Source: Hoeflea sp.
GTDB taxonomy: Bacteria > Pseudomonadota > Alphaproteobacteria > Rhizobiales > Rhizobiaceae
Direction of reading: 5' to 3'
Length of the DNA: 64,000 nt
Assembly (NCBI RefSeq): GCF_002733955.1
Contig: NZ_NVXQ01000002.1
Span: 186,001-250,000 of the forward strand
The translations under genes and the position numbers were made by a program. The stretch's first letter is position 1. Every line of letters begins with the position of its first letter. Under the pieces are notes generated by a model. The model did not search any database and was not told where the DNA came from. It saw only the letters and a list, made by a program, of their open reading frames with translations. Positions 43,611-51,830 of this stretch are shown in pieces.

Positions 43611-44454
43611 TCAGCACGTTAAAACCACTCCGGTCGACCCCGATGAAGCCCGCCGCGTGCGCCTGCGCAAGCTCGAGCGCACTGGTAGCTGGCTGCTGCC
43701 GTTGATCATCATGATTGCAGCGATCGCGCTATGGGACCGGATCTGCGTCTGGAACGGCATCCCGCAATACATCCTGCCGCGCCCCGGCGTGGTGCTGACC
43801 ACCATGATCGAGGACGCGGGACTGCTGTTCTCGTCGCTGCTTGTCACGCTCCGGATTACCTTGTTGTCGCTCGCCTTGGCCGTCATCGGCGGCGTCGGCC
43901 TGTCGGTGCTGTTCACCCAGTCCCGCTTCATCGAGATGAGCCTGTTTCCCTTTGCCATCGTGCTGCAGGTGACTCCGATCGTGGCGATCTTCCCGCTGAT
44001 CAACATCTATGTCGACGACCAGACCACCAAGCTGCTGCTCTGTGCCTGGATCGTCGCCTTCTTTCCGATCCTGTCCAACACCACGCTGGGGCTGAATTCG
44101 GTTGACCGCAATCTGATCGATTATTTCAAGCTCAATGGCGCCAGCCGCTGGCAGACCCTGTGGCACTTGAGGCTTCCCGCAGCGATGCCCTATTTCCTGG
44201 GGGGCTTGAAGATCGCCGGTGGCCTGGCGCTGATCGGAGCCGTGGTCGCCGAATTCGTCGCCGGCACCGCGGGCCAGTCGTCCGGCCTTGCCTCGCGCAT
44301 CATCGAGGCCGGCTACCGGCTCAACGCGCCACGGCTGTTTGCAGCACTGATACTGATCTCGCTCACCGGTATCATCATCTTCCTGCTCTTGTCCTGGATT
44401 TCCCACCTCGCGCTGCATCGCTGGCACGAGAGCGCGTTGAAGCAGGAGCAGTAA
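43597..44454 (+). CDS. ABC transporter permease (SsuC/ThiX class)
   Basis: 285-residue inner-membrane permease with six helices. The BPD_transp_1 EAA loop reads YFKLNGASRWQTLWHLRLPAAMPYFLGGLKI in overlapping parts (GASRWQTLWHLRLPAAMP). ATG 43597 has GGAGG 9 bases upstream inside the ATPase gene; the longer frame from 43564 is rejected. It forms the importer with the two preceding genes and ends directly at the GTG of the deaminase gene. Confidence 0.92.
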   Translation: MSAIDQHVKTTPVDPDEARRVRLRKLERTGSWLLPLIIMIAAIALWDRICVWNGIPQYILPRPGVVLTTMIEDAGLLFSSLLVTLRITLLSLALAVIGGVGLSVLFTQSRFIEMSLFPFAIVLQVTPIVAIFPLINIYVDDQTTKLLLCAWIVAFFPILSNTTLGLNSVDRNLIDYFKLNGASRWQTLWHLRLPAAMPYFLGGLKIAGGLALIGAVVAEFVAGTAGQSSGLASRIIEAGYRLNAPRLFAALILISLTGIIIFLLLSWISHLALHRWHESALKQEQ

Positions 44455-45777
44455 GTGACACAGCTCCCTATCACCCTGCCCGCCTCCGGGGCCTATACAC
44501 TCGCCAATCTCAGGCTGCACAGATCTCACTTGGACAAGACCGGCGGTTTTGCGTTCGACAGCGAAGGCTTTGCGCTTGCATATGTCTCCATTTCAGACAG
44601 CGCAATCACGTCGATCCACCCGGCGACTGACACCACCAACATGCCCGATCCGATCGATTGTCGCGGCGCGATCGCCTTCCCGGCCTTCGTCGATTGCCAT
44701 ACCCATATCGACAAGGGTCACATCTGGGCTCGCAAGCCGAATCCTGACGGCAGCTTTCCCGGCGCGCTGACCGCGGTCGGGGAAGACCGCGAAGCCAACT
44801 GGTCGGCCCATGATGTCGAGCGCCGGATGGAGTTTTCGCTCCAATGCGCCTATGCCCACGGCACCAAGGCTTTGCGCACCCATCTCGATTCCGTGCCGCC
44901 GCAGGAAGACATTTCCTGGCCGGTCTTCGAGACCATCCGCGAGCGCTGGAAAGGACGCATCGAGCTGCAGGCCGCCTGTCTGTTCGGCATCGACCAGGCA
45001 CAGGACGAAGCCTGGTTCAACCGGCTGGCGGACACCGTCGCCCGGCATCGCGGCATCCTGGGCGCTGTCACCTACATGGTGCCCGATCTCGATGCGCTGC
45101 TCGACCGCATGTTCACCAAGGCGATTGCTCTGGAGCTCGATCTCGATTTCCACGCCGATGAGACCGATGACGTCAACGCGGTCTCGCTCGACCGTATTGC
45201 CGACGCTGCGTTGAGACACGGATATGAGGGCAAGATCCTCGTCGGCCATTGCTGCTCCTTGGCGCGCCAGCCCGATGACAAGGTCAAGGCAACGCTCGAC
45301 AAGGCGGCCAGGGCCGGCCTCTCCGTCGTCTCGCTGCCGATGTGCAACATGTATCTGCAGGACCGCCGTGCGGATGCGACCACGCCGCGCTGGCGTGGCG
45401 TCACGCTGCTGCACGAAATGGCCGACCGCGGCATCAATACCTGCGTGGCGTCGGACAACACCCGCGACCCGTTCTATGCCTATGGTGATCTCGATGTGCT
45501 GGAAGTCTACCGCGAATCCACCCGCATCCTGCATTTCGACCACCCGGTCGGCGCCTGGCCGGCCACCGTCGCCGCCAACCCGGCGCAGGCCATGGGCCTT
45601 GCCGACGCAGGTATCCTCAAACCCGGCGCTTCCGCGGACCTGATCCTGTTCCGCGGCCGCAGCCTGACCGAACTTCTCTCTCGCCCCGAAAGCCGCCGAA
45701 CACTTATCCGTGCAGGAAAGCTCATTGACGCGACTGTCCCCGACTACCAAGACCTAGATGATTTGATGGAGCCCTGA
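44455..45777 (+). CDS. Cytosine deaminase-like amidohydrolase
   Basis: 440-residue metal-dependent hydrolase of the CodA branch of the amidohydrolase superfamily, acting on exocyclic amines or ring amides of N-heterocycles. Visible metal residues: FVDCHTHIDKGHIW (H82, H84), LDFHADETDD, LVGHCCSLA and ASDNTRDPFYAYGDLD (the catalytic Asp). CodA relatives deaminate cytosine, isoguanine, creatinine or atrazine products, so substrate is open. GTG start right after the permease stop, with AGGAG 6 bases upstream. Transport and deamination are thus in one transcript. Confidence 0.88.
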   Translation: MTQLPITLPASGAYTLANLRLHRSHLDKTGGFAFDSEGFALAYVSISDSAITSIHPATDTTNMPDPIDCRGAIAFPAFVDCHTHIDKGHIWARKPNPDGSFPGALTAVGEDREANWSAHDVERRMEFSLQCAYAHGTKALRTHLDSVPPQEDISWPVFETIRERWKGRIELQAACLFGIDQAQDEAWFNRLADTVARHRGILGAVTYMVPDLDALLDRMFTKAIALELDLDFHADETDDVNAVSLDRIADAALRHGYEGKILVGHCCSLARQPDDKVKATLDKAARAGLSVVSLPMCNMYLQDRRADATTPRWRGVTLLHEMADRGINTCVASDNTRDPFYAYGDLDVLEVYRESTRILHFDHPVGAWPATVAANPAQAMGLADAGILKPGASADLILFRGRSLTELLSRPESRRTLIRAGKLIDATVPDYQDLDDLMEP

Positions 45778-45780
45778 GCC

Positions 45781-47178
45781 ATGGACATGACCGCACTGAT
45801 CGCCGAGCTGGACGGCATCCGCCTCGAGCAGAACGACAAGATCATTCAGCAGAAAAGCCGCGATTTCTACTGGTATTCACCGGTGCTCAAGCGCCAGCTC
45901 GACCATGTCACCGGCGATCTTGTGGCCTCGCCCAGGACCGAAGACGAGCTGATCCGTATCCTCAAGGCCTGTTACGCCCATGATGTCCCGGTGACCCCGC
46001 GCGGCACCGGCACCGGCAATTACGGCCAGGCGATGCCCTTGTCCGGCGGACTGGTTCTCAGCCTTGCCGACATGAATGACATCAAGGAGATCTCGCCCGG
46101 CCGGGTGACTTGCGGTCCCGGCGTCATCTGCTCCGATCTCGACAAGGCAACACGCGAGCACTCGGCCCAGGAAATGCGGATGCACCCCTCGACCTACCAC
46201 ACCGCAACTGTCGGTGGCTTTATCGCCGGCGGCTCGGGCGGCGTCGGTTCGATCAACTGGGGCGGCCTGCGCGATTTCGGCAACATCATTCGCCTGCGTG
46301 TCGTCACCATGGAAGAAGAGCCGCAGGTGCTGGAACTCACCGGCGAGGATCTGCACAAGGTCACCCACGCCTACGGCACCAACGGCATCATCACCGAAAT
46401 TGAAATGCCGCTCGCGCCCGCCTACGACTGGGTCGATACCATCGTCGGCTTCGACAGCTTTGACGAAGCGACCATCTACGCCAATGCGCTGGCGCGGCAG
46501 GACGGCATCCTCACCAAGCTGATCACCGTTGTGGCGGCACCCTGCCCGTTTGACTATTTCAAGCGGCATCAGAAATTCCTTCGCGACGGCCAGAGCGTGG
46601 TTCTGGTGATGACGGCACCGCACAGCCATGACGCCTTCAAGGCCTTCACCGCACGCCACAGCGGCGAGATCGTGTTCGACGCGAGCGCAGTGGAAGACCT
46701 CAAGGGCCTGCCGCCGGTGTTCGAGCTCGCCTGGAACCACACCACGCTGCGCGCGCTCAGGGTCGATCCGGCCTGGACCTATCTGCAGTCACTCTATCCC
46801 TTCCCCAACCAGCTTGAACTCGCCGCGAAGATGGAACGCATGTTCCCCGGCGAGATGATCTCGCATCTCGAATTCGTCCGTTTTGACGGCGACATCACCT
46901 GTTTCGGCCTGCCGCTGATCCGCTTCACCACCGAGGAACGGCTCGATGAAATCGTCGCGCTGCACCATCAGCATGGCTGCCCGGTGTTCAATCCGCACCG
47001 CTTCACGCTCGAGGAAGGCGGCATGAAGCAGACCGACGAGATCCAGCTCGAATTCAAGCGCCAGGCCGACCCCAAGGGCCTGCTCAACCCGGGCAAGATG
47101 ATCGCCTGGGATGACCCGGACTATGATTTTGATGCGGGAGAGACCTGGTTGTTCAAGGGTTTGAAACAGGCAAGCTGA
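45781..47178 (+). CDS. FAD-binding oxidoreductase (GlcD/VAO family)
   Basis: 465-residue flavoprotein. The PCMH FAD-binding domain (about residues 40-215) contains VTPRGTGTGNYGQAMPLSGG, VTCGPGVICSDLDKAT and TVGGFIAGGSGGVGSINWGG; the C-terminal FAD oxidase domain ends LNPGKMIAWDDPDYDFD. Such enzymes oxidise alpha-hydroxy acids, lactones or amines. It begins 3 bases after the deaminase stop (GGAG 9 bases upstream), so it is a pathway enzyme of the cluster. Substrate unknown. Confidence 0.88.
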   Translation: MDMTALIAELDGIRLEQNDKIIQQKSRDFYWYSPVLKRQLDHVTGDLVASPRTEDELIRILKACYAHDVPVTPRGTGTGNYGQAMPLSGGLVLSLADMNDIKEISPGRVTCGPGVICSDLDKATREHSAQEMRMHPSTYHTATVGGFIAGGSGGVGSINWGGLRDFGNIIRLRVVTMEEEPQVLELTGEDLHKVTHAYGTNGIITEIEMPLAPAYDWVDTIVGFDSFDEATIYANALARQDGILTKLITVVAAPCPFDYFKRHQKFLRDGQSVVLVMTAPHSHDAFKAFTARHSGEIVFDASAVEDLKGLPPVFELAWNHTTLRALRVDPAWTYLQSLYPFPNQLELAAKMERMFPGEMISHLEFVRFDGDITCFGLPLIRFTTEERLDEIVALHHQHGCPVFNPHRFTLEEGGMKQTDEIQLEFKRQADPKGLLNPGKMIAWDDPDYDFDAGETWLFKGLKQAS

Positions 47179-47188
47179 GGCAGAAGCC

Positions 47189-47770
47189 ATGCGCGTTCTC
47201 GTCGTTCACGCCCACCCCGTCGCAGCCAGCTTCAATGCCAGCCTGTTTCGCCTCACCGTCGAGCGGCTGGCGGCAAACGGCCATGAAGTAGACGCCATCG
47301 ATCTTTACGAGGACGGCTTCAACCCGGTCATGAGCGAGACCGAGCGATTGAATTACCATGATCTCGAGATCAACCGGAAACCGGTCGAGCGCCATGTCGA
47401 CCGGCTGCTCGCAGCCGAAGCGTTGGTGCTGGTCTATCCGGTCTGGAATTACGGTTTTCCCGCCATTCTCAAGGGCTGGTTCGACCGGGTGTTCCTGCCC
47501 GGCGTGTCTTTTGGACTGGTGGATGGTAAGGTCCGCCCGACACTGCACAATATCGGCAGGATCCTGGTCGTCACCTCCTATGGCGGCTCCCGCTTCCGCT
47601 CCTGGCTGATGGGGGACCCGCCGCGCAAGATCGCCAACCGGATGCTCCGCGCCACCGTCAGGCCCGGCGCGCCCGTCACCTACCTCGCCCACTACGAAAT
47701 GAACCTTTCAACCGACAAGACACGGCAATCTTTCATGTCCAGGGTGGAAAGAGCTTGGGACAAATTCTGA
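47189..47770 (+). CDS. Flavodoxin-fold NAD(P)H-dependent oxidoreductase (first of tandem pair)
   Basis: 193-residue NQO1/MdaB/KefF-like protein. MRVLVVHAHPVAASFNASLF binds FMN/FAD phosphate, and VLVYPVWNYGFPAILKGWFDRVFLPG is the family flavin-contact segment. It shares its layout with the next gene, so the pair arose by duplication. The stop codon overlaps the next ATG by one base (TGATG). Probably supplies two-electron reduction of a quinone or ring intermediate. Confidence 0.88.
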   Translation: MRVLVVHAHPVAASFNASLFRLTVERLAANGHEVDAIDLYEDGFNPVMSETERLNYHDLEINRKPVERHVDRLLAAEALVLVYPVWNYGFPAILKGWFDRVFLPGVSFGLVDGKVRPTLHNIGRILVVTSYGGSRFRSWLMGDPPRKIANRMLRATVRPGAPVTYLAHYEMNLSTDKTRQSFMSRVERAWDKF

Positions 47771-48363
47771 TGCGTATTCTCCTGATCTATTGCCACCCGG
47801 TGCCCGAAAGCTTCTGTGCCGCCATCCGCGACACCGCCGTGAGAACCCTTGAGACGGCCGGCCATGAGGTCGATCTGCTGGATCTCTATGCCGAGGGTTT
47901 CGACCCGGTGATGCCGGCGGATGAACGCCGCCGCTACAACGAGATGCAACGCGCCGATCATCCCTACCCGGACCACGCCGCCCGGCTTGAGGCCGCCGAA
48001 GGCTTGCTGTTTGTCTATCCGACCTGGTGGTACGGGCTGCCCGCCATGCTCAAGGGCTGGCTTGACCGGGTCTGGACCCCGGAGCTGACATTTCACATGT
48101 CCGATGGCCCCGGCCCGATCGAGCCGCTGATGACCCACATCAACCTGCTCGGCGTCATCACCACCTGCGGCGCGCCGCGCTGGTGGTCCTATGTCGTCGC
48201 CCATCCCGGCAAGCGCACCATCCTGCGCGGCATGCGCGCGCTGTGCGGCAAATCCTGCCGGCGGCTGTTCATGGCGCATTATTTGATGGACAAGTCGACG
48301 CCTGAAAGCCGGGCGCGCTATCTCGCCTCTATTGAAAAGCGCCTCATGAAGATCAGAGGCTGA
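47770..48363 (+). CDS. Flavodoxin-fold NAD(P)H-dependent oxidoreductase (second of tandem pair)
   Basis: 197-residue paralog of the preceding protein: MRILLIYCHPVPESFCAAIR at the N-terminus and LLFVYPTWWYGLPAMLKGWLDRVWTP in the centre. The C-terminal half (CGAPRWWSYVVAHPGKRTILRGM) has diverged more. Last gene of the plus-strand operon; it converges on maiA with 5 bases between the stops. Whether the two copies form a heterodimer or act on different substrates is unknown. Confidence 0.88.
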   Translation: MRILLIYCHPVPESFCAAIRDTAVRTLETAGHEVDLLDLYAEGFDPVMPADERRRYNEMQRADHPYPDHAARLEAAEGLLFVYPTWWYGLPAMLKGWLDRVWTPELTFHMSDGPGPIEPLMTHINLLGVITTCGAPRWWSYVVAHPGKRTILRGMRALCGKSCRRLFMAHYLMDKSTPESRARYLASIEKRLMKIRG

Positions 48364-48368
48364 AGCGC

Positions 48369-49019
48369 TCAGAAATTGTTGCTGTCCGGATGCGCTTTGA
48401 CAAATGCCGGCAGCTGATCGCAGGCCTGCCGGATCGCCTGAATCCGCGGCATCGCCGACATGTCTATTCCCCAGCGGTCGGCATTGTAGACCTGCGGCAT
48501 CAGGCAGATATCGGCCAGCCCCGGCGTGTCGCCGTGACAGAACCTGCCGGTCTCCGCGTGATCGAGCATTGCCTCGAACGACGCAAGGCCCTGCGAGATG
48601 AAATACTGCATCCAGTCCGACCGCGCTTCGGCACCGCCGCCGGTGATCTCCATCACATGCGCGACAACCGATAGATTGCACACCGGGTGGATATCCATTG
48701 CGATCGCATGCGCCAGAGCCCGCACCCGCGCCCGGCCAGGCAGATCGTCCGGCAACAGCGGCAGCCCCCGGGTCTCGATCAGATACTCGATGATCGCCAG
48801 CGACTGCGTCAGCATCAACCCGTCAATTTCCAGAGCCGGAACAAAGCCTTGCGGATTGCGCTCCAGGTGCTCGGCAGCCTTGTGCGCCCCATCGAGCAGA
48901 TTGACCACCACCGGCCTGTACTCGATGCCCGCGAGGTTCAGGGCGATGCGCACCCGGTAGCTCGCCGACGAGCGCCAGTAGTCGTAAAGAACCGGCATTT
49001 GCTCCGCCATCTCGCTCAT
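48369..49019 (-). CDS. maiA: Maleylacetoacetate isomerase (zeta-class glutathione transferase)
   Basis: 216-residue cytosolic enzyme converting maleylacetoacetate to fumarylacetoacetate with glutathione, in tyrosine/homogentisate degradation. SSASYRVRIALNLAGI (residues 17-32) is a variant of the zeta-class SSCSWRVRIAL motif with Ala for Cys, and NPQGFVPALEIDG with LTQSLAIIEYL forms the glutathione site. It overlaps the DUF2783 gene by 4 bases (ATGA). Last gene of the homogentisate run that starts at hmgA. Confidence 0.92.
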   Translation of the reverse strand: MSEMAEQMPVLYDYWRSSASYRVRIALNLAGIEYRPVVVNLLDGAHKAAEHLERNPQGFVPALEIDGLMLTQSLAIIEYLIETRGLPLLPDDLPGRARVRALAHAIAMDIHPVCNLSVVAHVMEITGGGAEARSDWMQYFISQGLASFEAMLDHAETGRFCHGDTPGLADICLMPQVYNADRWGIDMSAMPRIQAIRQACDQLPAFVKAHPDSNNF

Positions 49020-49210
49020 TCCTTCCGCGCAGCGGCCTGCAGCGCCTCCGACAGCACCTGCCGGTCGCCGATGTGATTGGCCAGCAACAGGATCAGCCGC
49101 GCATTGAGCGCATCACTCTCCGCCTTGCTCAGCCCCTCATGCACCGCAAGCAATTCGGCATAGAATTCGTCCGGGGCCTTGATGTTGGCTTTGGTATTGA
49201 GAGAAGTCAT
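49016..49210 (-). CDS. DUF2783 small protein
   Basis: 64-residue acidic, helical protein (APDEFYAELLAVHEGLSKAES, ARLILLLANHIGD). This family is found beside aromatic FAD hydroxylases and homogentisate genes, so a partner or chaperone role is possible but unproven. It starts 3 bases after the FAD hydroxylase stop and overlaps maiA, so it is firmly inside the operon. Confidence 0.85.
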   Translation of the reverse strand: MTSLNTKANIKAPDEFYAELLAVHEGLSKAESDALNARLILLLANHIGDRQVLSEALQAAARKE

Positions 49211-49213
49211 TGT

Positions 49214-50821
49214 CTATCGCCCCATCGCCTTGCCAAGGGCCGCCGTCACCGCGGCCTCATCGAAAGCCTCCCAGCGCGCAGCAACATGCTGGTCCGGGCG
49301 AACCAGATAGACGCCGGATACGGCATCCCCCAGATAACGCTGTTTCAGATACCCGTCCGGATCATCAGCCGTTGAAAGCGCCAAACGTTTGCATCCAACA
49401 CCATATTCCGGGAGCGGCTCGGGCGTCTCCGCATCGATGGTCAGCAGATGAAAGGCTGATCCCAGCCGGTCGAACAGCCAGCCCCCGGGCACCGGTGCAT
49501 CCACCATCGGCGAGCCTGGCCGGGTGCGCTCCGGCATCACGGCGCAGTCCGGACCATTGAGCGGCGACCCGTCATAGGTACACGGCACCGAAAGCCGGCC
49601 CGAATTGACCATCGGCCGCGTTGCCTCGTAGCGTTCGGACAAATCCAGCACCGCATCGCGAAAGATCCGGCTGATCTCCGATTTCGGCGTGATGAAATCG
49701 GTCGAGCGCGAGGAATTGAGAATGTTCTCATCGGCTCCATGCACTCGCTCGACATCGTAGCTGTCGAGCAATGTAAGCGGTGACTTTCCATCGACGATGA
49801 GTTTCAGCTTCCAGGCCAGATTGTCGGCGTCCTGCAGCCCGGAATTGGCGCCTCGCGCCCCGAACGGAGAAACCTGGTGCGCCGAGTCGCCGGCAAACAG
49901 CACCCTGCCCTCGCGGAACCGGTCCATCCGGCGGCACTGGAACGTATAGATCGAGCTCCATTCCAGCTGGTAGCTGATCTCGTCGCCCAGCATGGCGCGC
50001 AGGCGCCTGTCGATGTTTTCCGGCTTGAGTTCCTTCTCGCGGTCAATGTCCCAGCCAAGCTGGAAATCGATGCGCCAGACATTGTCGGGCTGCTTGTGCA
50101 ACAGCGCCGACTGGCCGCGATTGAATGGCGGGTCGAACCAGAACCATCTCTCCGTCGGAAAATCGGCTTCCATCACCACGTCGGCAATCAGGAAATTGTC
50201 TTCGAACACCCGCCCAGTGAATTCGAGCCCGAGCAGCGTCCGGATCGGGGATGCCGCGCCATCGCAGGCAACCACCCAGTCTGCCGAAATCTGGTACGGC
50301 CCGTCCGGTGTACCGATGGTCAGTTCCGCGCCACTGTCGTGCTGGCTGACATCGAGTACCTTGCTTCCACCGCGCAGCTCGATCGGCTTGCCCTCGGCTT
50401 GGAGTTCACGCACCCGGTCGACCAGGAACTGCTCCAGGTAATATTGCTGCAGATTGATGAAAGCGGGCCGCTTGTGTCCCTCTTCGGGCAACAGGTTGAA
50501 GCCGAACACCTGGCGCTCGTCGAAATAGACCTTGCCCAGGTTCCAGACCACGCCCTTGTCGACCATCGGGTCGCCGCAGCCCAACCGGTCGAGGATTTCC
50601 AAAGGCCGTTTGGCAAAGCAGATCGCCCGCGAGCCCCAGCTTACCTTGTCATTTTCATCAACGACGACAACCGGCACATCCTGCATCGCCAGATCAATCG
50701 CAAGCGCCAGCCCCACCGGCCCGGCGCCGACCACCACCACCGTGTGCCGCACGGGCGTCGCGGCATCCTGATCTGGGGAACGCTGATAGGGATACAGCGG
50801 AACCTCGAAGACTTTACTCAT
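49214..50821 (-). CDS. MhpA-like FAD-dependent aromatic hydroxylase
   Basis: 535-residue flavoprotein monooxygenase of the PheA/TfdB/MhpA branch. VVVVGAGPVGLALAIDLAMQ (about residues 27-46) binds FAD, DWVVACDGAASPIR is the middle motif, VLFAGDSAHQVSPFGARGANSG is the third, and a thioredoxin-like C-terminal domain follows. ATG 50821 has GGGAGG 6 bases upstream; the longer frame to 51106 overlaps the MBL gene and is rejected. Placement between MBL/FAH/hmgA and maiA suggests it makes homogentisate, or a related 2,5-dihydroxy compound, from a monohydroxylated aromatic acid such as 3-hydroxyphenylacetate. That is inference. Confidence 0.87.
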   Translation of the reverse strand: MSKVFEVPLYPYQRSPDQDAATPVRHTVVVVGAGPVGLALAIDLAMQDVPVVVVDENDKVSWGSRAICFAKRPLEILDRLGCGDPMVDKGVVWNLGKVYFDERQVFGFNLLPEEGHKRPAFINLQQYYLEQFLVDRVRELQAEGKPIELRGGSKVLDVSQHDSGAELTIGTPDGPYQISADWVVACDGAASPIRTLLGLEFTGRVFEDNFLIADVVMEADFPTERWFWFDPPFNRGQSALLHKQPDNVWRIDFQLGWDIDREKELKPENIDRRLRAMLGDEISYQLEWSSIYTFQCRRMDRFREGRVLFAGDSAHQVSPFGARGANSGLQDADNLAWKLKLIVDGKSPLTLLDSYDVERVHGADENILNSSRSTDFITPKSEISRIFRDAVLDLSERYEATRPMVNSGRLSVPCTYDGSPLNGPDCAVMPERTRPGSPMVDAPVPGGWLFDRLGSAFHLLTIDAETPEPLPEYGVGCKRLALSTADDPDGYLKQRYLGDAVSGVYLVRPDQHVAARWEAFDEAAVTAALGKAMGR

Positions 50822-50870
50822 GACACCTCCCGGAAAAGGAGCGCCTTCCCGGGCCGCTCCCCCAAACGCC

Positions 50871-51821
50871 TTATCCTTGAAGCTGCGCCCACATTGCAGC
50901 GTCGCGCTCGGCGGTCCAGATCCGTGGCGTGTCGATATCGAGCGCCTCGTCATAGGCCCGCGCCACGTTGAACGGCAGGCAGTGCTCATAGATCGCGTAG
51001 TCCGAGAATTTCGGGTCGCACTCGGCCCGGCAGGCATCCCAGGCTTCCTTGAGCGAACCGCCGCGAAGCGCGACCTGGGCCACCGGCCGGTAGGTCGAGC
51101 GGACAAAGTCAGTGGTGGAATCGAGCGCGGCTTTGACCATGGCCTTGCCCGTCAGCGCATCGCCCCTGCCTGGCGCGATCGCATCGACGTCGAAGGACCG
51201 GATCTTTTCAACCGTCGTCGGCCAGTCATGGAAATGCCCGTCACCGCAATAGCAGGCCGAATGGTACTCGACGATATCGCCGGTGAACATCACGTTTTCA
51301 TCCGGCACATAGGCGACGATGTCACCGGCCGTGTGGGCGCGGCCGAGAAACATCAGGTCGACCCGGCGCTTGCCGAGATAGACCGACATCCGGTTGTTGA
51401 ATGTCGTCGTCGGCCATGTCAGGCCGGGAATCGATTCATGTCCCTGGAACAGCCGGGGAAAGCGCTCGAATTCCGAATCCCAGTCTTCCTGGCCGCGTTC
51501 GGCAACCATCGAACGGGCCTTCTCGCTCATGATGATCTGCTGCGCGCCATAGCCTGAAGCGCCGAGCACGCGCACCGCATGGTAATGGGTCAGCACAAGA
51601 TGCGTGATCGGCTTGTCGGTGATCGAGCGGACCTTTTCGATCACCTTGTTGGCGAGCCGCGGCGTTGCCTGCGCCTCGATGATCATCACGCTGTCATCGC
51701 CGATGATGACGCCCGAATTGGGGTCGCCTTCGGCGGTAAATGCCCACAGGTCGCGACCGATCTCGGTGAACGAGATCTGTTTTTCCGCCATGTCGCCGGC
51801 GGATGCGAATTTCTTGCTCAT
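50871..51821 (-). CDS. MBL-fold protein with an incomplete metal site
   Basis: 316-residue metallo-beta-lactamase-fold protein. The usual HxHxDH reads H79-Y-H81-A-V83-R84, so the second-site Asp and His are gone; the later GRAHTAGD keeps H163, D182 is present, but the distal PGHG His is replaced by Arg (PGRG, R219). Thus site 1 ligands remain and site 2 is lost. The body is otherwise well conserved (VMFTGDIVEYHSACYCGDGHFHDWP has several extra His and Cys). It lies 9 bases after the FAH-family gene and 49 bases before the hydroxylase gene, so it belongs to aromatic catabolism; function unknown. Confidence 0.87.
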   Translation of the reverse strand: MSKKFASAGDMAEKQISFTEIGRDLWAFTAEGDPNSGVIIGDDSVMIIEAQATPRLANKVIEKVRSITDKPITHLVLTHYHAVRVLGASGYGAQQIIMSEKARSMVAERGQEDWDSEFERFPRLFQGHESIPGLTWPTTTFNNRMSVYLGKRRVDLMFLGRAHTAGDIVAYVPDENVMFTGDIVEYHSACYCGDGHFHDWPTTVEKIRSFDVDAIAPGRGDALTGKAMVKAALDSTTDFVRSTYRPVAQVALRGGSLKEAWDACRAECDPKFSDYAIYEHCLPFNVARAYDEALDIDTPRIWTAERDAAMWAQLQG

Positions 51822-51830
51822 TTGGAAGTC

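Noticed and set aside
41732-45777. Thiamin pyrimidine salvage operon (ThiXYZ type)
   Set aside because: The binding protein and permease resemble it, but no thiD, thiE, thiM or tenA gene and no TPP riboswitch-like leader is present; deaminase and FAD oxidase do not fit.
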